A stretch of DNA of 64,000 nt from Nitrosospira briensis C-128. Its GTDB lineage: Bacteria; Pseudomonadota; Gammaproteobacteria; Burkholderiales; Nitrosomonadaceae. The notes under the pieces were generated by a model. That model saw only the letters and a program-made list of their open reading frames with translations. It was not told the origin of the DNA and did not search any database. A program made the position numbers and the translations under genes. The stretch covers positions 2,666,001 to 2,730,000 of the forward strand of contig NZ_CP012371.1 in the NCBI RefSeq assembly GCF_000619905.2, given 5' to 3'. Below are positions 39,401 to 47,194 of the stretch, in pieces (positions within the stretch are counted from its first letter, which is position 1; each line of letters opens with the position of its first letter).

Positions 39401-40055
39401 ACGCTTTATCGTTTTCTCCCAAGGTTTGATATAACACCGCGAGGTTATTTAGGCTCTGGGCAGTATCAGAATGCTCTGGCCCCAAGACCTTTTCCCGAAT
39501 TGCTAGAGCTCGTTGATACAACGGCAACGCTTTATCGTATTGATCGATCGTTCGGAATAACACCCCTAGGTTATTTAGGCTCTGGGCAGTATCAGAATGC
39601 TCTGGCCCCAAGACCTTTTCCCGAATCGCTAGAGCTCGTTGATACAACGGCAACGCTTTATCGTATTGATCAATCGTTGCATACAAGCTTGCTAGGCCAT
39701 TTAGACTAGTCGCCGTGTCGGGATGTTCTGAGCCAAGTATTTTTTCTCGAATTGTAAGAGAACGCTGATATAGTGGCAGCGCCCTATCGTATTGATCGAT
39801 GGCTTGATACAACTTGGCTAGGCTATTCAGAGTTCGCGCGGTCTCTGCGTGCTCCAGACCGATAGTCTCTTCCTGAAGTGCAAGAATGCGCTGATACAGA
39901 GGTAGCGCCTCTTCATACTTACTTTGCTGGTATAACGCCAAAGCCTGTTGGTTTAATTGGGTAGCGTCGTCTTTTGCGCCAGAATATGCGCTGGCAGGAG
40001 AAAGGCTCATCATTAGAAGTAATGTGATGATGGGACCACGCACTATATGTTTCAT
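36498..40055 (-). CDS. exported TPR-CHAT caspase-like protease, 1185 aa
   Basis: A signal peptide (MKHIVRGPIITLLLMMSLSPASA) is followed by about fourteen 42-residue kinesin-light-chain-type TPR repeats (~30-620; core 'YDKALPLYQRALAIREKVLG', 'SLNNLAVLY'), then a helical segment (~640-860) and a CHAT domain (~890-1170). The caspase-like dyad is intact: His in 'LHIASHFVF' (~1013) and Cys in 'TLSACETGLGG' (~1058). CHAT proteases cut partner proteins when the TPR sensor is triggered. Export to the periplasm or cell surface is implied. It is the last gene of a leftward cluster with a sigma factor and membrane proteins. The target is unknown. Confidence 0.9.
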   Translation of the reverse strand: MKHIVRGPIITLLLMMSLSPASAYSGAKDDATQLNQQALALYQQSKYEEALPLYQRILALQEETIGLEHAETARTLNSLAKLYQAIDQYDRALPLYQRSLTIREKILGSEHPDTATSLNGLASLYATIDQYDKALPLYQRALAIREKVLGPEHSDTAQSLNNLGVLFRTIDQYDKALPLYQRALAIREKVLGPEHSDTAQSLNNLAVLYQTLGENDKALPLYQRALEIREKALGPEHIETASSLNNLAVLYRSIDQYDKALPLYQRALAIREKVLGSGHTATATSLNSLAALYGTLGEYDKAMPLYQRALEVREKALGPEHTETATSLNNLAALYDTLGEYDKAMPLYQRALEVREKALGPKHIETATSLNNLAALYDTLGEYDKAMPLYQRALKIREEILGSEHIDTANSMDILAVLNQKLSAYDKALPLYERALAIREKFLGLNHVDTAGSLNNLAALYRILGEYHKAMPLYQRALVIREKALGPEHTDTASSLNNLAVLYNTLDEYDRALPLLQRALAIREKVLGPEHTDTASSLNNLAVLYNTLDEYDRALPLLQHALAIREKVLGPEHPETAASLNNLAALYDSLGEYDKAMPLYRRAYYSAQSARVPETLKLVQRDIGYFYAKHGDSAAAIFYLKAAVNTMQTIRGQSLGLDMVLQKSLLSKNKEVYKQLADLLIVAGRLTEAQEVLSILKEDEYFDFIQRDIKADPRSTRISYNQTEKLIAEHIEKLGNESAILVDQLNTLNKKIEPGLTSQIEQQRKRIKQQLAAQAKNMVSLHNAVPKQLETAKKQVRMAIDKQIPSQLRELLTSLGNGVVLLQYLVTDTHIRIILTTPQMQFARNTKIQEKELNRKIAEFGRIIENPALDPRPLAQALYQLLIAPIAQDLERANAQMLMLSLDDSLRYLPISALHDGKAYLTERYPVVMYSELAKAKLRDKPSTRWRAAGFGITQATGLFKILPAVRQELDGIIYVGVRKTIDGVLPGKIYLDKEFTEARLRNVLEQDYPILHIASHFVFIPGTVSKSFLLLGDGKQLSLDELRSGGWKFDSIDMMTLSACETGLGGAQDGSGDEIEGFGALAQRQGAKSVLATLWKVADRSTAIFMQALYHLRQEKGFNKANALREAQLTLIYGKHPLPTFSHIPRKAETRVNITSAPIYVPDPAKPYAHPFFWAPFILMGNWL

Positions 40056-40318
40056 TTCTTATTATCAATTAGACACAATCATAGATAAAATCTCTTTCGC
40101 CGGATAAAGTGAAAAAGACAATGTGGTGAAGATTCTTCCAGCAGACGTCCCGACATGGTGATTGGATGAAGAGTTTGCTAATCTAAAATGATAGTCTTAA
40201 GACAAGGCCGAATATCGCAATATCTTCGGATGGTTGTAATACAAAATATCTCGAAGATCCGTTTAAGCGGAGCTTCTCGACTTCATGTTGCAATCCATGT
40301 TTGGATATCGTTATTTCG

Positions 40319-40915
40319 TTACGGTTTGGTCATTGGCCGAATATTCAGATTCAAGCTCATTTCTATCGGTGGCTTAATGTGATTGTTCTTCAGAAAGGTT
40401 TCCACCTCTTCTTTCCTTGGGTCTATGCCTTCAATCTTGAGTGAAATTTCATCCCCTATGCGCTCGACTTGATAGTTGATGCGGAGCCGATCTAATTCGG
40501 AAGTAAGATGTGTCAAATGTTTTTCCGGATCCACCGCCAACACAATTTGCATATCACCCAAACCACGTATGGCTTCTGCCTCATTTTGCAGTGGATCTTG
40601 ATGTAGATGAGTAAGATATACCAAGCCTACGCTCAGCATCACGGATGCAGCTACAGCAAACCGAACAAAACGCTTGTTGAGATTTGAGTATCGACCTGTT
40701 TCAATTAAGCCTTCACGGCGCAAACGAAACATGAGTTGTTCGTAATGTGCCGCGTCAGCTTTGGGAATTTCCGCTGCTATTTGCTCGTTACGTGCTTTCA
40801 AAGCTTTGCGCAACGCCAAAGCTTCACGATTGATCTCTGGATCTGCAGCGGGATCAGGGTTGCCTGCTAACGCAGCAAACCACTGTTCATCTTGTATGTT
40901 AGGAGGTTGTGTCAT
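40319..40915 (-). CDS. single-span membrane protein, anti-sigma-like
   Basis: I chose ATG at 40915 (MTQPPNIQDEQWFAALAGNPDPAADPEINREALALRKALKARNEQ), which overlaps the sigma-factor stop. The first ~100 residues are cytoplasmic and charged, one helix lies at ~107-123 ('FVRFAVAASVMLSVGLVYL'), and the rest is a small alpha/beta domain ('GDMQIVLAVDPEKHLTHLTSELDRLRINYQVERIGDEISLKIEGI'). Adjacent sigma gene and topology suggest an anti-sigma or signal partner, but no zinc-finger anti-sigma motif is seen. A 263-base gap separates it from the TPR-CHAT gene. Confidence 0.6.
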   Translation of the reverse strand: MTQPPNIQDEQWFAALAGNPDPAADPEINREALALRKALKARNEQIAAEIPKADAAHYEQLMFRLRREGLIETGRYSNLNKRFVRFAVAASVMLSVGLVYLTHLHQDPLQNEAEAIRGLGDMQIVLAVDPEKHLTHLTSELDRLRINYQVERIGDEISLKIEGIDPRKEEVETFLKNNHIKPPIEMSLNLNIRPMTKP

Positions 40916-41706
40916 GAGGATAATAATCCCTTGCAATGAATTATAAATGGTTCGAATTTTTTTCTGCACTGGCTCAGATATTCCCGGGTAGCCGAAAGGG
41001 TTCGACCAATTTTGATGCTAATTTCTTTGTCACTCACCCCATCCATCTTCATTTCGAGAACATGGACGCGTAGAGGATGCTCCCTGCTAAACGCCTCAAG
41101 TCCCGCGCAGACGCAATCAGCAACGGCTCTGGGGTTGTTGGATATCACGAATGCTCCTTTCTCAACTTCATGGTCATCGTTTTCGTTATCTCTCACATTC
41201 TCTATATCCCGTTCATACATTGTTTTTTGCGAAGGATCTTTTTCATTGCGGCAATGCGGCTCGATCTCACAGTCAAGATTCTTTGTTACTTCGTCGAGTT
41301 TCTCCGCATCGGAAGGCAGATCTGCAGCATCGTTTTCGGTGGATTCCCTACCGCGGGACTCATCCTTCGATTGATAACCGGAAAAAAAATTCTCCTGTTC
41401 TTCATGTTCACGCAACGCGTCTTTATAACGAGAATGTTTACGAAAATGATCAATTAGACAATTCCGGGCTATCCGCCAAATCCAGGCTTTAGCTTTTTCC
41501 TCCCCTGAAAAATTTGTTGCGCCTCTAACAATATTCACAACTGTCTCTTGAAGCACGTCCCATGCTTCCTCTATAGAAACGCGTCCGCGTTTAATAAAAA
41601 AAGAAAGCATGTGTTGTGCATGGTTGTCGTAAAGGGCCTTGCATCCTGCTTGTGTTTCTTTGCCGCCGCTACGAATTAATCTTATTATTTCTTCTTCAGT
41701 TATCAT
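40912..41706 (-). CDS. ECF-type sigma factor with long linker
   Basis: A 264-residue protein: region 2 at ~20-95 ('KALYDNHAQHMLSFFIKRGRVSIEEAWDVLQETVVNIVRGA', 'KAWIWRIARNCLIDHFRKH') and region 4 at ~205-255 ('REHPLRVHVLEMKMDGVSDKEISIKIGRTLSATREYLSQCRKKFEPF'). The ~100 residues between are acidic and Asn-rich, much longer than in ordinary ECF factors. It overlaps the downstream membrane-protein gene by 4 bases and follows the DUF4407 gene by 42 bases. It is probably the transcriptional switch of the cluster. Confidence 0.85.
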   Translation of the reverse strand: MITEEEIIRLIRSGGKETQAGCKALYDNHAQHMLSFFIKRGRVSIEEAWDVLQETVVNIVRGATNFSGEEKAKAWIWRIARNCLIDHFRKHSRYKDALREHEEQENFFSGYQSKDESRGRESTENDAADLPSDAEKLDEVTKNLDCEIEPHCRNEKDPSQKTMYERDIENVRDNENDDHEVEKGAFVISNNPRAVADCVCAGLEAFSREHPLRVHVLEMKMDGVSDKEISIKIGRTLSATREYLSQCRKKFEPFIIHCKGLLSS

Positions 41707-41748
41707 TCCCAGGTCCGCTCCTTTCTTGCCCAGATTGCATATTCCTTC

Positions 41749-42696
41749 CTAAACCGTAGAGCTTACACTATTTGAGTAAATGTTTTTAAGGAGCTTTCTG
41801 GCATTGGCAGTTGGAGATGTTTCTGCATCCTTGAGGCGCTCGGCATTATGCCGGATTACATCCTCACGAAGTTTTTCGATCTGATCATCAACGGTTTCCC
41901 CGAAAAACAATTTGGTCAACACAACCATAAGCTCAAAAAATAAGATTAGCGCAAAGCATAGTAACCATACAATCAGAGCAGCGTTATTGTTCGATACGTA
42001 GCTATGCAAGGCTTTTAAACGCGTAAGCAATCCTTCTTCTTCAAAAGTAGAAGTTAAAGAATTTGCCAATTCCTGAGTCTTATCTTTATAAATTTCTTCG
42101 AGCTTATGCTGCGCATCAATATAGTCTTGGCGGAAGACTTCGGCTTGCCGAGACAGTTCACGGGATCTTGGTCCAAGGATGGGGATTCCACTACCACACT
42201 TGCCATTAGCTTCACAATTGGCTTCTTCTTGCTTGTCTAACCAGCCAATTCTCGCCTTATCCAAAATTTCCTTCTGAGAAGAAGCTAACCTTTCATATTT
42301 AGCACTTATATCGATTCTTTTATCTCTAAGCAGTTGCTGCGTTATATCTTTGTTGAATATAACCAAGTCAACCATGCCAGAACCTAAAGTAGCAATTATT
42401 ACACCGATCAATATGCGGCTAAAATTCACATACCAGACCTTAGGTGCGACCAGAATTAGCCGCTCAACCAGGTAAATCAATCCTGCCCAAAAAAGTGTAA
42501 TCAATGCAGAGGTCACCATTCCCAACTCGAATATCATGGAGGCTATTGCGTAGCTGGATACCGCCCAGATTGTTACGGGGATATGGAGGGCAATGGCAAA
42601 TGCTTTCATGCGCCTAACGGTGGCAGGTTGCCACAACTTTACTATTGCCGGTTCTTCACCGACGACATAACACATATACCTTGTAGCAAAATTCAT
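41749..42696 (-). CDS. DUF4407 membrane protein
   Basis: I chose ATG at 42696 because AAGGAGCC precedes it; the in-frame upstream codons are not needed. The 315-residue product has transmembrane helices at ~30-52, ~57-80, ~88-110 and ~250-275, with a long coiled-coil segment between (~120-245: 'KDITQQLLRDKRIDISAKYERLASSQKEILDKAR', 'EVFRQDYIDAQHKLEEIYKDKTQEL'). This is the DUF4407 layout, of unknown function, perhaps a mechanosensor or signalling protein. It lies in the cluster just before the sigma factor gene. Confidence 0.78.
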   Translation of the reverse strand: MNFATRYMCYVVGEEPAIVKLWQPATVRRMKAFAIALHIPVTIWAVSSYAIASMIFELGMVTSALITLFWAGLIYLVERLILVAPKVWYVNFSRILIGVIIATLGSGMVDLVIFNKDITQQLLRDKRIDISAKYERLASSQKEILDKARIGWLDKQEEANCEANGKCGSGIPILGPRSRELSRQAEVFRQDYIDAQHKLEEIYKDKTQELANSLTSTFEEEGLLTRLKALHSYVSNNNAALIVWLLCFALILFFELMVVLTKLFFGETVDDQIEKLREDVIRHNAERLKDAETSPTANARKLLKNIYSNSVSSTV

Positions 42697-42715
42697 GATT
42701 TGGCTCCTTCTTAAG

Positions 42716-43327
42716 CTAATATTTTGGAAGAGTGGTTGCGCGTAACCCATCGTGAAAGCCCATTTGATACCGATTTAGGGATCCCAGTACCCAGCCGGTG
42801 CCCTTTGCAGCTTTTTCGGATTGCTCCCTCAAGTCTATTATGTCCTTCCCCATACGCTCTTGGGCTAACCTCAGTCGATTGCTCAGACGAGGATCGACTC
42901 CTTCAATTTCTATGAGTTGATCTTGTAACTTATATATATTTGCGTCTTTTTGTTCCATAAGTGCCATGAGAGTAATCTCAAATTTTGCGATGATTAAAGT
43001 TCTCCCAAGCTCCAATGCTGCATGCGACTTAAGCGTCGCGCCATCGTGACGGCCGACGGCGTGGTAGTCCACGTTAAAGAAAGCAACTAACTCGGGCGCA
43101 TTTATTAATCCATCGCTTCTTTCATAATTTGCTTCTGTATTTAAAATCTGCGCGGTGTTATAGTCACCTATGACAGATGCAGGTAAGTGAGCCACCTCCC
43201 CTACGGATGGGCTGTTTAGCTCTACTCTGCTGGTCTGCCCTTGTGGGGATGTAGGGGAATTCTCACTGGGGGGAGTACTAAATATCGAATGAAGCGACTT
43301 CCATGAAAATAATTGGTGCAATTTCAT
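42716..43327 (-). CDS. unknown protein, first gene of the CHAT cluster
   Basis: A 203-residue protein (MKLHQLFSWKSLHSIFSTPPSENSPTSPQG...) with GGAGGGAATT upstream of its ATG. The first ~50 residues are Ser/Pro-rich and disordered. The rest is helical ('KSHAALELGRTLIIAKFEITLMALMEQKDANIYKLQDQLIEIEGV', 'LSNRLRLAQERMGKDIIDLREQSEKAAKGTGWVLGS'), with no signal peptide. It ends 20 bases before the DUF4407 start. Probably a cytoplasmic partner of that membrane protein. Confidence 0.55.
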   Translation of the reverse strand: MKLHQLFSWKSLHSIFSTPPSENSPTSPQGQTSRVELNSPSVGEVAHLPASVIGDYNTAQILNTEANYERSDGLINAPELVAFFNVDYHAVGRHDGATLKSHAALELGRTLIIAKFEITLMALMEQKDANIYKLQDQLIEIEGVDPRLSNRLRLAQERMGKDIIDLREQSEKAAKGTGWVLGSLNRYQMGFHDGLRATTLPKY

Positions 43328-43514
43328 AATTCCCTCCGTTTTAGATTATCGGTCTACAGAAATCTCTGCCTTACGTAGAAATAGACGAGGCGATCCGAAT
43401 TATGTCAGGATTATTTATAAGATATTGATTAATAAGACGATTGCAAACTGACCTGAGCATACAAACCCCAGTGTTGTATGCAGAAAATAAGGAATTGATA
43501 CGCTGGCTGGCCTT

Positions 43515-43688
43515 CTAGCCAAGCCTTTGTAGTTTGTGCACCATCCGTTCACGTGCGGCAAGCAAGGCGGACAGTTCCACGGGATGGGTAGTCATCCCTT
43601 TGAAGTTGCGTTGGTATTCCTGGTCAATATCGCGCAGTGTCGGAAACAGGACTTCATGAACGGGGCGGTTGTGACTGGCTAGGTAGAC
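43515..43688 (-). pseudogene. C-terminal remnant of an unknown gene
   Basis: A minus-strand frame ends 'SHNRPVHEVLFPTLRDIDQE...MTTHPVELSALLAARERMVHKLQRLG' with TAG at 43515-43517. It is cut at 43688 by the end of IS copy B, so only about 57 residues remain. Not recognised. Confidence 0.45.
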
Positions 43689-43750
43689 AGAAGTGGTCCC
43701 GATTGTTTGAACAACGACCGGAGTATTTTAAGTGGAATCTCTGCTGATTT

Positions 43751-44565
43751 TCACGCTGCCAGTTCGACCGTCGGCAGCATCACGGCATAAGCTTCATCAG
43801 GTGTTTTCTTGCCCAGACTCGAATGTGGTCTGGATCGGTTGTACCAATCCATGTATTGCATAATTGATGATCTGGCTTCGGTGACCGAGTCATAGGCATG
43901 TAAATACACCCGCTCGTATTTCACCGATTTCCACAGGCGCTCGACGAACACTTTATCTCTCCAGGCCCCGCGCCCATCCATGCTGGGTTTGCACCCCTGT
44001 TCCTTGACCGCCTGCAAGAATTCATGGGTGGTGAACTGCCTGCCTTGGTCGGTGTTCACAATTTCCGGCCTACCGTGGCGGCTGAATGCTTCTTGCAACA
44101 CATCGACTGCATGGCAGGCCTCCAGCGTGATCGCTACCTTTGCTGCCAATACACGCCGTGAGGCCCAATCCACGACGGCGGTAAGGTAGACGAAGCCTTT
44201 GGCCATCGGAATGTAGGTCGTGTCCAGTGCCCAAACCTGGTTGGCCCGATTGATGGCAAGGCCCCGCAGCAGGATAAAGGGTGCTTCTTGCTGGTGCCCG
44301 GCTTTCTGTATAGCGCCTCTATGCCCATGCGTTTCATCAACGTGCCGACGTGCTTGCGTCCAACATCGTACTCCGCCCGATTAAGCTGGTCACGCAGCAT
44401 CCGTGCACTCATGAAGGGATTCTCCAGGTGCAATTCGTCAATGCGGCACATGAGCGCCAGATCGGCAGGGCTGACAGGTCTGGGTAGATAGTACACGCTG
44501 CCCCGGCTGATGCCGGTCAGTTGGGCCTGACGACTGATTGAAAGTGCGTGGTTGCCGTCTATCAT
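43751..44565 (-). pseudogene. IS3-family OrfB of copy B, frameshifted
   Basis: The N-terminal part (44134-44565) loses frame near 'EALYRKPGTSKKHPLSCC', where about 20 bases present in copy A are missing (around 44265-44315). The remainder (43751-44206: MAKGFVYLTAVVDWASRRV...) is intact. So copies A and B carry different inactivating changes. Confidence 0.85.
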
Positions 44566-44864
44566 CGCTTTGCGCTCAGCAATCCCAGCTTGGTGAGCGC
44601 ACTTTCTAAAAAATCATTCTCCAGCGTCAGCTGCCCAATCTTGGCATGCAATACCTTCAGATCAACCGGCGGCTCAGCCACAGCGGTCCCACCAAATACG
44701 TCGGCCGCTCGCTCGCTGAGTTGCCGTTTCCACTCGGTAATCTGGTTGGGATGCACTTCAAACCGCTGTGCCAGTTCAGCCAGCGTCTTATCGCCAGCTA
44801 GCGCTGCCAGTGCCACTTTGGCTTTGAACACCGCTGAATGGGTTCGTCTCGATCTTTTTGCCAT
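44562..44864 (-). CDS. IS3-family OrfA of copy B
   Basis: ATG at 44864 gives a ~100-residue OrfA ([59 protein letters not shown]...), nearly identical to that of copy A, with an intact helix-turn-helix and coiled coil. An upstream in-frame start lies in the terminal repeat region and is not used. Confidence 0.85.
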   Translation of the reverse strand: MAKRSRRTHSAVFKAKVALAALAGDKTLAELAQRFEVHPNQITEWKRQLSERAADVFGGTAVAEPPVDLKVLHAKIGQLTLENDFLESALTKLGLLSAKR

Positions 44865-44956
44865 TTTCTCTGCTCCATGTCGAAGCCCCGCAGGGACCAT
44901 CAAAAGGTAGCAGATTTTCCACTTATGGATTTGTTCAAACTCTTGGGGCCACTTCT

Positions 44957-45748
44957 GTCGTGGCGCTGTTGCGCATGAATCCTCTTGGCAATCTCCAATA
45001 ACCGCTTGAGTCCAGGGTGTTCCTGTCCCGCTTCTGTCTGTTGCAACCCCACCTTGCGCTCGATGTCGCGAATCACCCGCCCCAGGTAGGTCCTGAGCCG
45101 CTTCTGTTCCCGTTTCGCGCGCCGCATCTGCCGGGCATGGGCATAGCGCCCATTCATCATGAGCGCGCGTTTCGATACCCGCTCGTAGCTTTGACGCAGG
45201 TCAATTCCCCTCTGTTTCGCCAGCCGTACCAATGCACCTCTGGCCTTGTGGTACAGCCTGGCGTCGGTCGGGAAGGCAATCGCCTTGTCCTGAACCGTGG
45301 TGTCGACGTTGACGATTGCAACGGATGCCCTGGATACTGTCTTGGTGTTGAGCCCCGCCACTACCGTGAGGCCCAGCATGAATTCGCAACCTTCTTTTCC
45401 TATGCGCTCACGAAACCGTGTCATCTGGCTGGGGTTGATCGGGATCTCGTGACGAAAGTATTCTTCTCCGCAAAGGTATTGCCAGTAGGGATTCTCTACC
45501 CAACGTGCCACCACGGTTTCATCCGATTCGTTGAAGGTGTGTTTGAGGTAGTGCAGTCCAACCATCAACCGGATCGGGATGCCGGGATGGCCTTCCTCTG
45601 AATACAGGGCACCAAAGTGATCTTCCACTACCGTCCAGTCTATCTTCCCACCCAGCCGGTACAGCGCATGGCGCTGATCCAGTATCTGCTCCAGCCGCAT
45701 CCGGAAAAGATCATCACAACCACTGCGTTCTTGCTTCTTTGGCTTCAT
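44957..45748 (-). pseudogene. IS5-family transposase, 3' end replaced by IS copy B
   Basis: MKPKKQERSGCDDLFRMRLEQILDQRHALYRLGGKIDW... is an IS5-type transposase with the N-terminal DUF772 domain ('IRLMVGLHYLKHTFNESDETVVARWVENPYWQYLCG') and the first catalytic Asp in 'VNVDTTVQDKAI'. The frame reads from 45748 to the IS copy B junction at 44957, then into IS sequence, and lacks the C-terminal DDE Glu. Inactive. Confidence 0.85.
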
Positions 45749-46180
45749 CTCAATTCACCAGAAATCAGGGGGTAACAACCTGATTCTGGCAAATCCCACG
45801 CCTTTTTAATACCCAAAACGTCAATATTTGTGCGGGTTTGGAAGGTATTTCAGGAGCGACTAGTTACAGTTACTGGCTGAAGACTTCAGTTTCTGCAATG
45901 GTGAGCATAGATACGCAATACGGCGCCCCCGTACCATGTCAAATTAAATGGTAGAGGTTTGGGGATAATCAGGCGTTTCCAGCAACCGGATTGATACCGG
46001 CGTATTTGAGCGATACTTTATATATCCTCCCCTGAGCGAAACCTCCAGCCTTCCTTGCATTTTTCAGAATCTTGGCTATCGTTAATATAGCTGACCATGC
46101 AATTTCGATGCGCAAACCTGGTGACAGCTTGCGTTGGGCCGCAGCGTTTCGAGGAACGGGTCTTTCTAGAGGAGGCGAAG
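45749..46180. other. intergenic region between IS remnants and core chromosome
   Basis: No gene is apparent. The left part (45749-45830) is probably the terminal region of the IS5 element. The right part holds the promoter and leader of the HAF-repeat lipoprotein. No terminator or RNA gene is evident. Confidence 0.5.
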
Positions 46181-47074
46181 ATGAAAAACAAATTAATCGT
46201 CTGGATCGCTGGATTCGGATTGGTAAGCGGAATTGCCGGTTGCTCCAGTATACCCACTGTCTTTACCGATATTGACGTTCCGGGGGCTGTATCCACTCAT
46301 CCGCGTGGCATAAACAACGCCAGCTCGGCGGGGTCCGCCTCCATTGTTGGGTACTATGTCGATAAAGCAGGAAATATCAATGGGTTCCAGCGAGATCTTC
46401 AAACCAGTTTTGTCACGCTTGTCGTTGACGGAGCCATTGAGGTTAAAGCTTTCGACATTAATAATTCCGGCCCCGGCGAGATTGTGGGCACCGTTCGCGA
46501 CGCATTCGGGCAGCGCGCGTTTCTGTTGGATGGCGGCGTTATATCCTTTCCCGGTAATCCCCCGATTCCCACTGCCTATGGCATTAACGATGGCGGGCTC
46601 ATAGTCGGCACCTTCTCGGACATGGCGGGCAGGAATTACGGCTTTACCTTTCCGCCCGGCCCCAGCGGTCCCATCAGCGTATTCAACGACCTGTCGACGC
46701 AAACCTTCGGCATTAACAACACGCGAAGAATGGTAGGAACCCTACAGGAGGCCACCGGTGAATTCAACGCTTTTTATTTGTCGGGACCTGACATTGCGAG
46801 CGCCGAGCGCATCGTTATCCCAGGCGCTACCAGAAGCGATGCTTACGGCATCAACGATGCCGATGCGCCGGATGAGGTCAGGCACGTTGGAACCTATACC
46901 AAGGACGGGATCGACCGGGGATTTATATTTACGGAAGCGCGCGGCGTGGAAACATTTAACGTTCCGCGAGCAAAGCATACACGCGCGTTTGGCATCAATG
47001 ACGCTGGAGAGATCGTAGGGGAATATGTTGACTCCTTCGATCACACGCATGGTTTTCTAGGAACCTTTCGCTGA
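46181..47074 (+). CDS. HAF-repeat lipoprotein
   Basis: ATG at 46181 follows GGAGG; 28 further in-frame upstream codons are not needed. The 297-residue product has a lipobox (MKNKLIVWIAGFGLVSGIAGC) and at least six repeats of about 40-45 residues with the core '(A/F)xGINDxGxIVGxY/F' ('AFDINNSGPGEIVGT', 'AYGINDGGLIVGT', 'TFGINNTRRMVGT', 'AYGINDADAPDE', 'AFGINDAGEIVGEY'), the HAF type of extracellular repeats that form a beta-propeller. Function unknown; likely outer membrane or cell surface. Confidence 0.8.
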   Translation: MKNKLIVWIAGFGLVSGIAGCSSIPTVFTDIDVPGAVSTHPRGINNASSAGSASIVGYYVDKAGNINGFQRDLQTSFVTLVVDGAIEVKAFDINNSGPGEIVGTVRDAFGQRAFLLDGGVISFPGNPPIPTAYGINDGGLIVGTFSDMAGRNYGFTFPPGPSGPISVFNDLSTQTFGINNTRRMVGTLQEATGEFNAFYLSGPDIASAERIVIPGATRSDAYGINDADAPDEVRHVGTYTKDGIDRGFIFTEARGVETFNVPRAKHTRAFGINDAGEIVGEYVDSFDHTHGFLGTFR

Positions 47075-47194
47075 TCGAAACCATTCTTGGCTGCAGCTCT
47101 TTTTGGACTGTGTAGTGGCGTGGCGTGAGAAGCTTCGAGCCGATGCGTAGCAGTACGGTTTGAAGCTATTTCGTTCCTGCCGTCGCCGTCGGCA

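Larger units (their letters stand above)
43689..44956 (-). mobile_element. IS3-family element copy B (1268 bp)
   Basis: Ends AGAAGTGG (43689) and CCACTTCT (44949-44956) match copy A, and the sequence between is closely similar throughout, in the same orientation. It has no clear target duplication (left flank GAC, right flank GTC) and joins two unrelated sequences, an unknown gene end on the left and an IS5 transposase on the right, so one side was probably deleted after insertion. Confidence 0.85.

Noticed and set aside
38280-39920. Regular ~126-bp repeats in the TPR-CHAT gene as a possible CRISPR or satellite
   Set aside because: They encode the 42-residue TPR units in one frame; no spacer-repeat structure is present and no cas genes are near.
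34728-44956. Composite transposon carrying the CHAT cluster
   Set aside because: Copy A has its own ACCT target duplication and copy B has none with copy A's outer side, so the segment did not move as a unit bounded by these copies.
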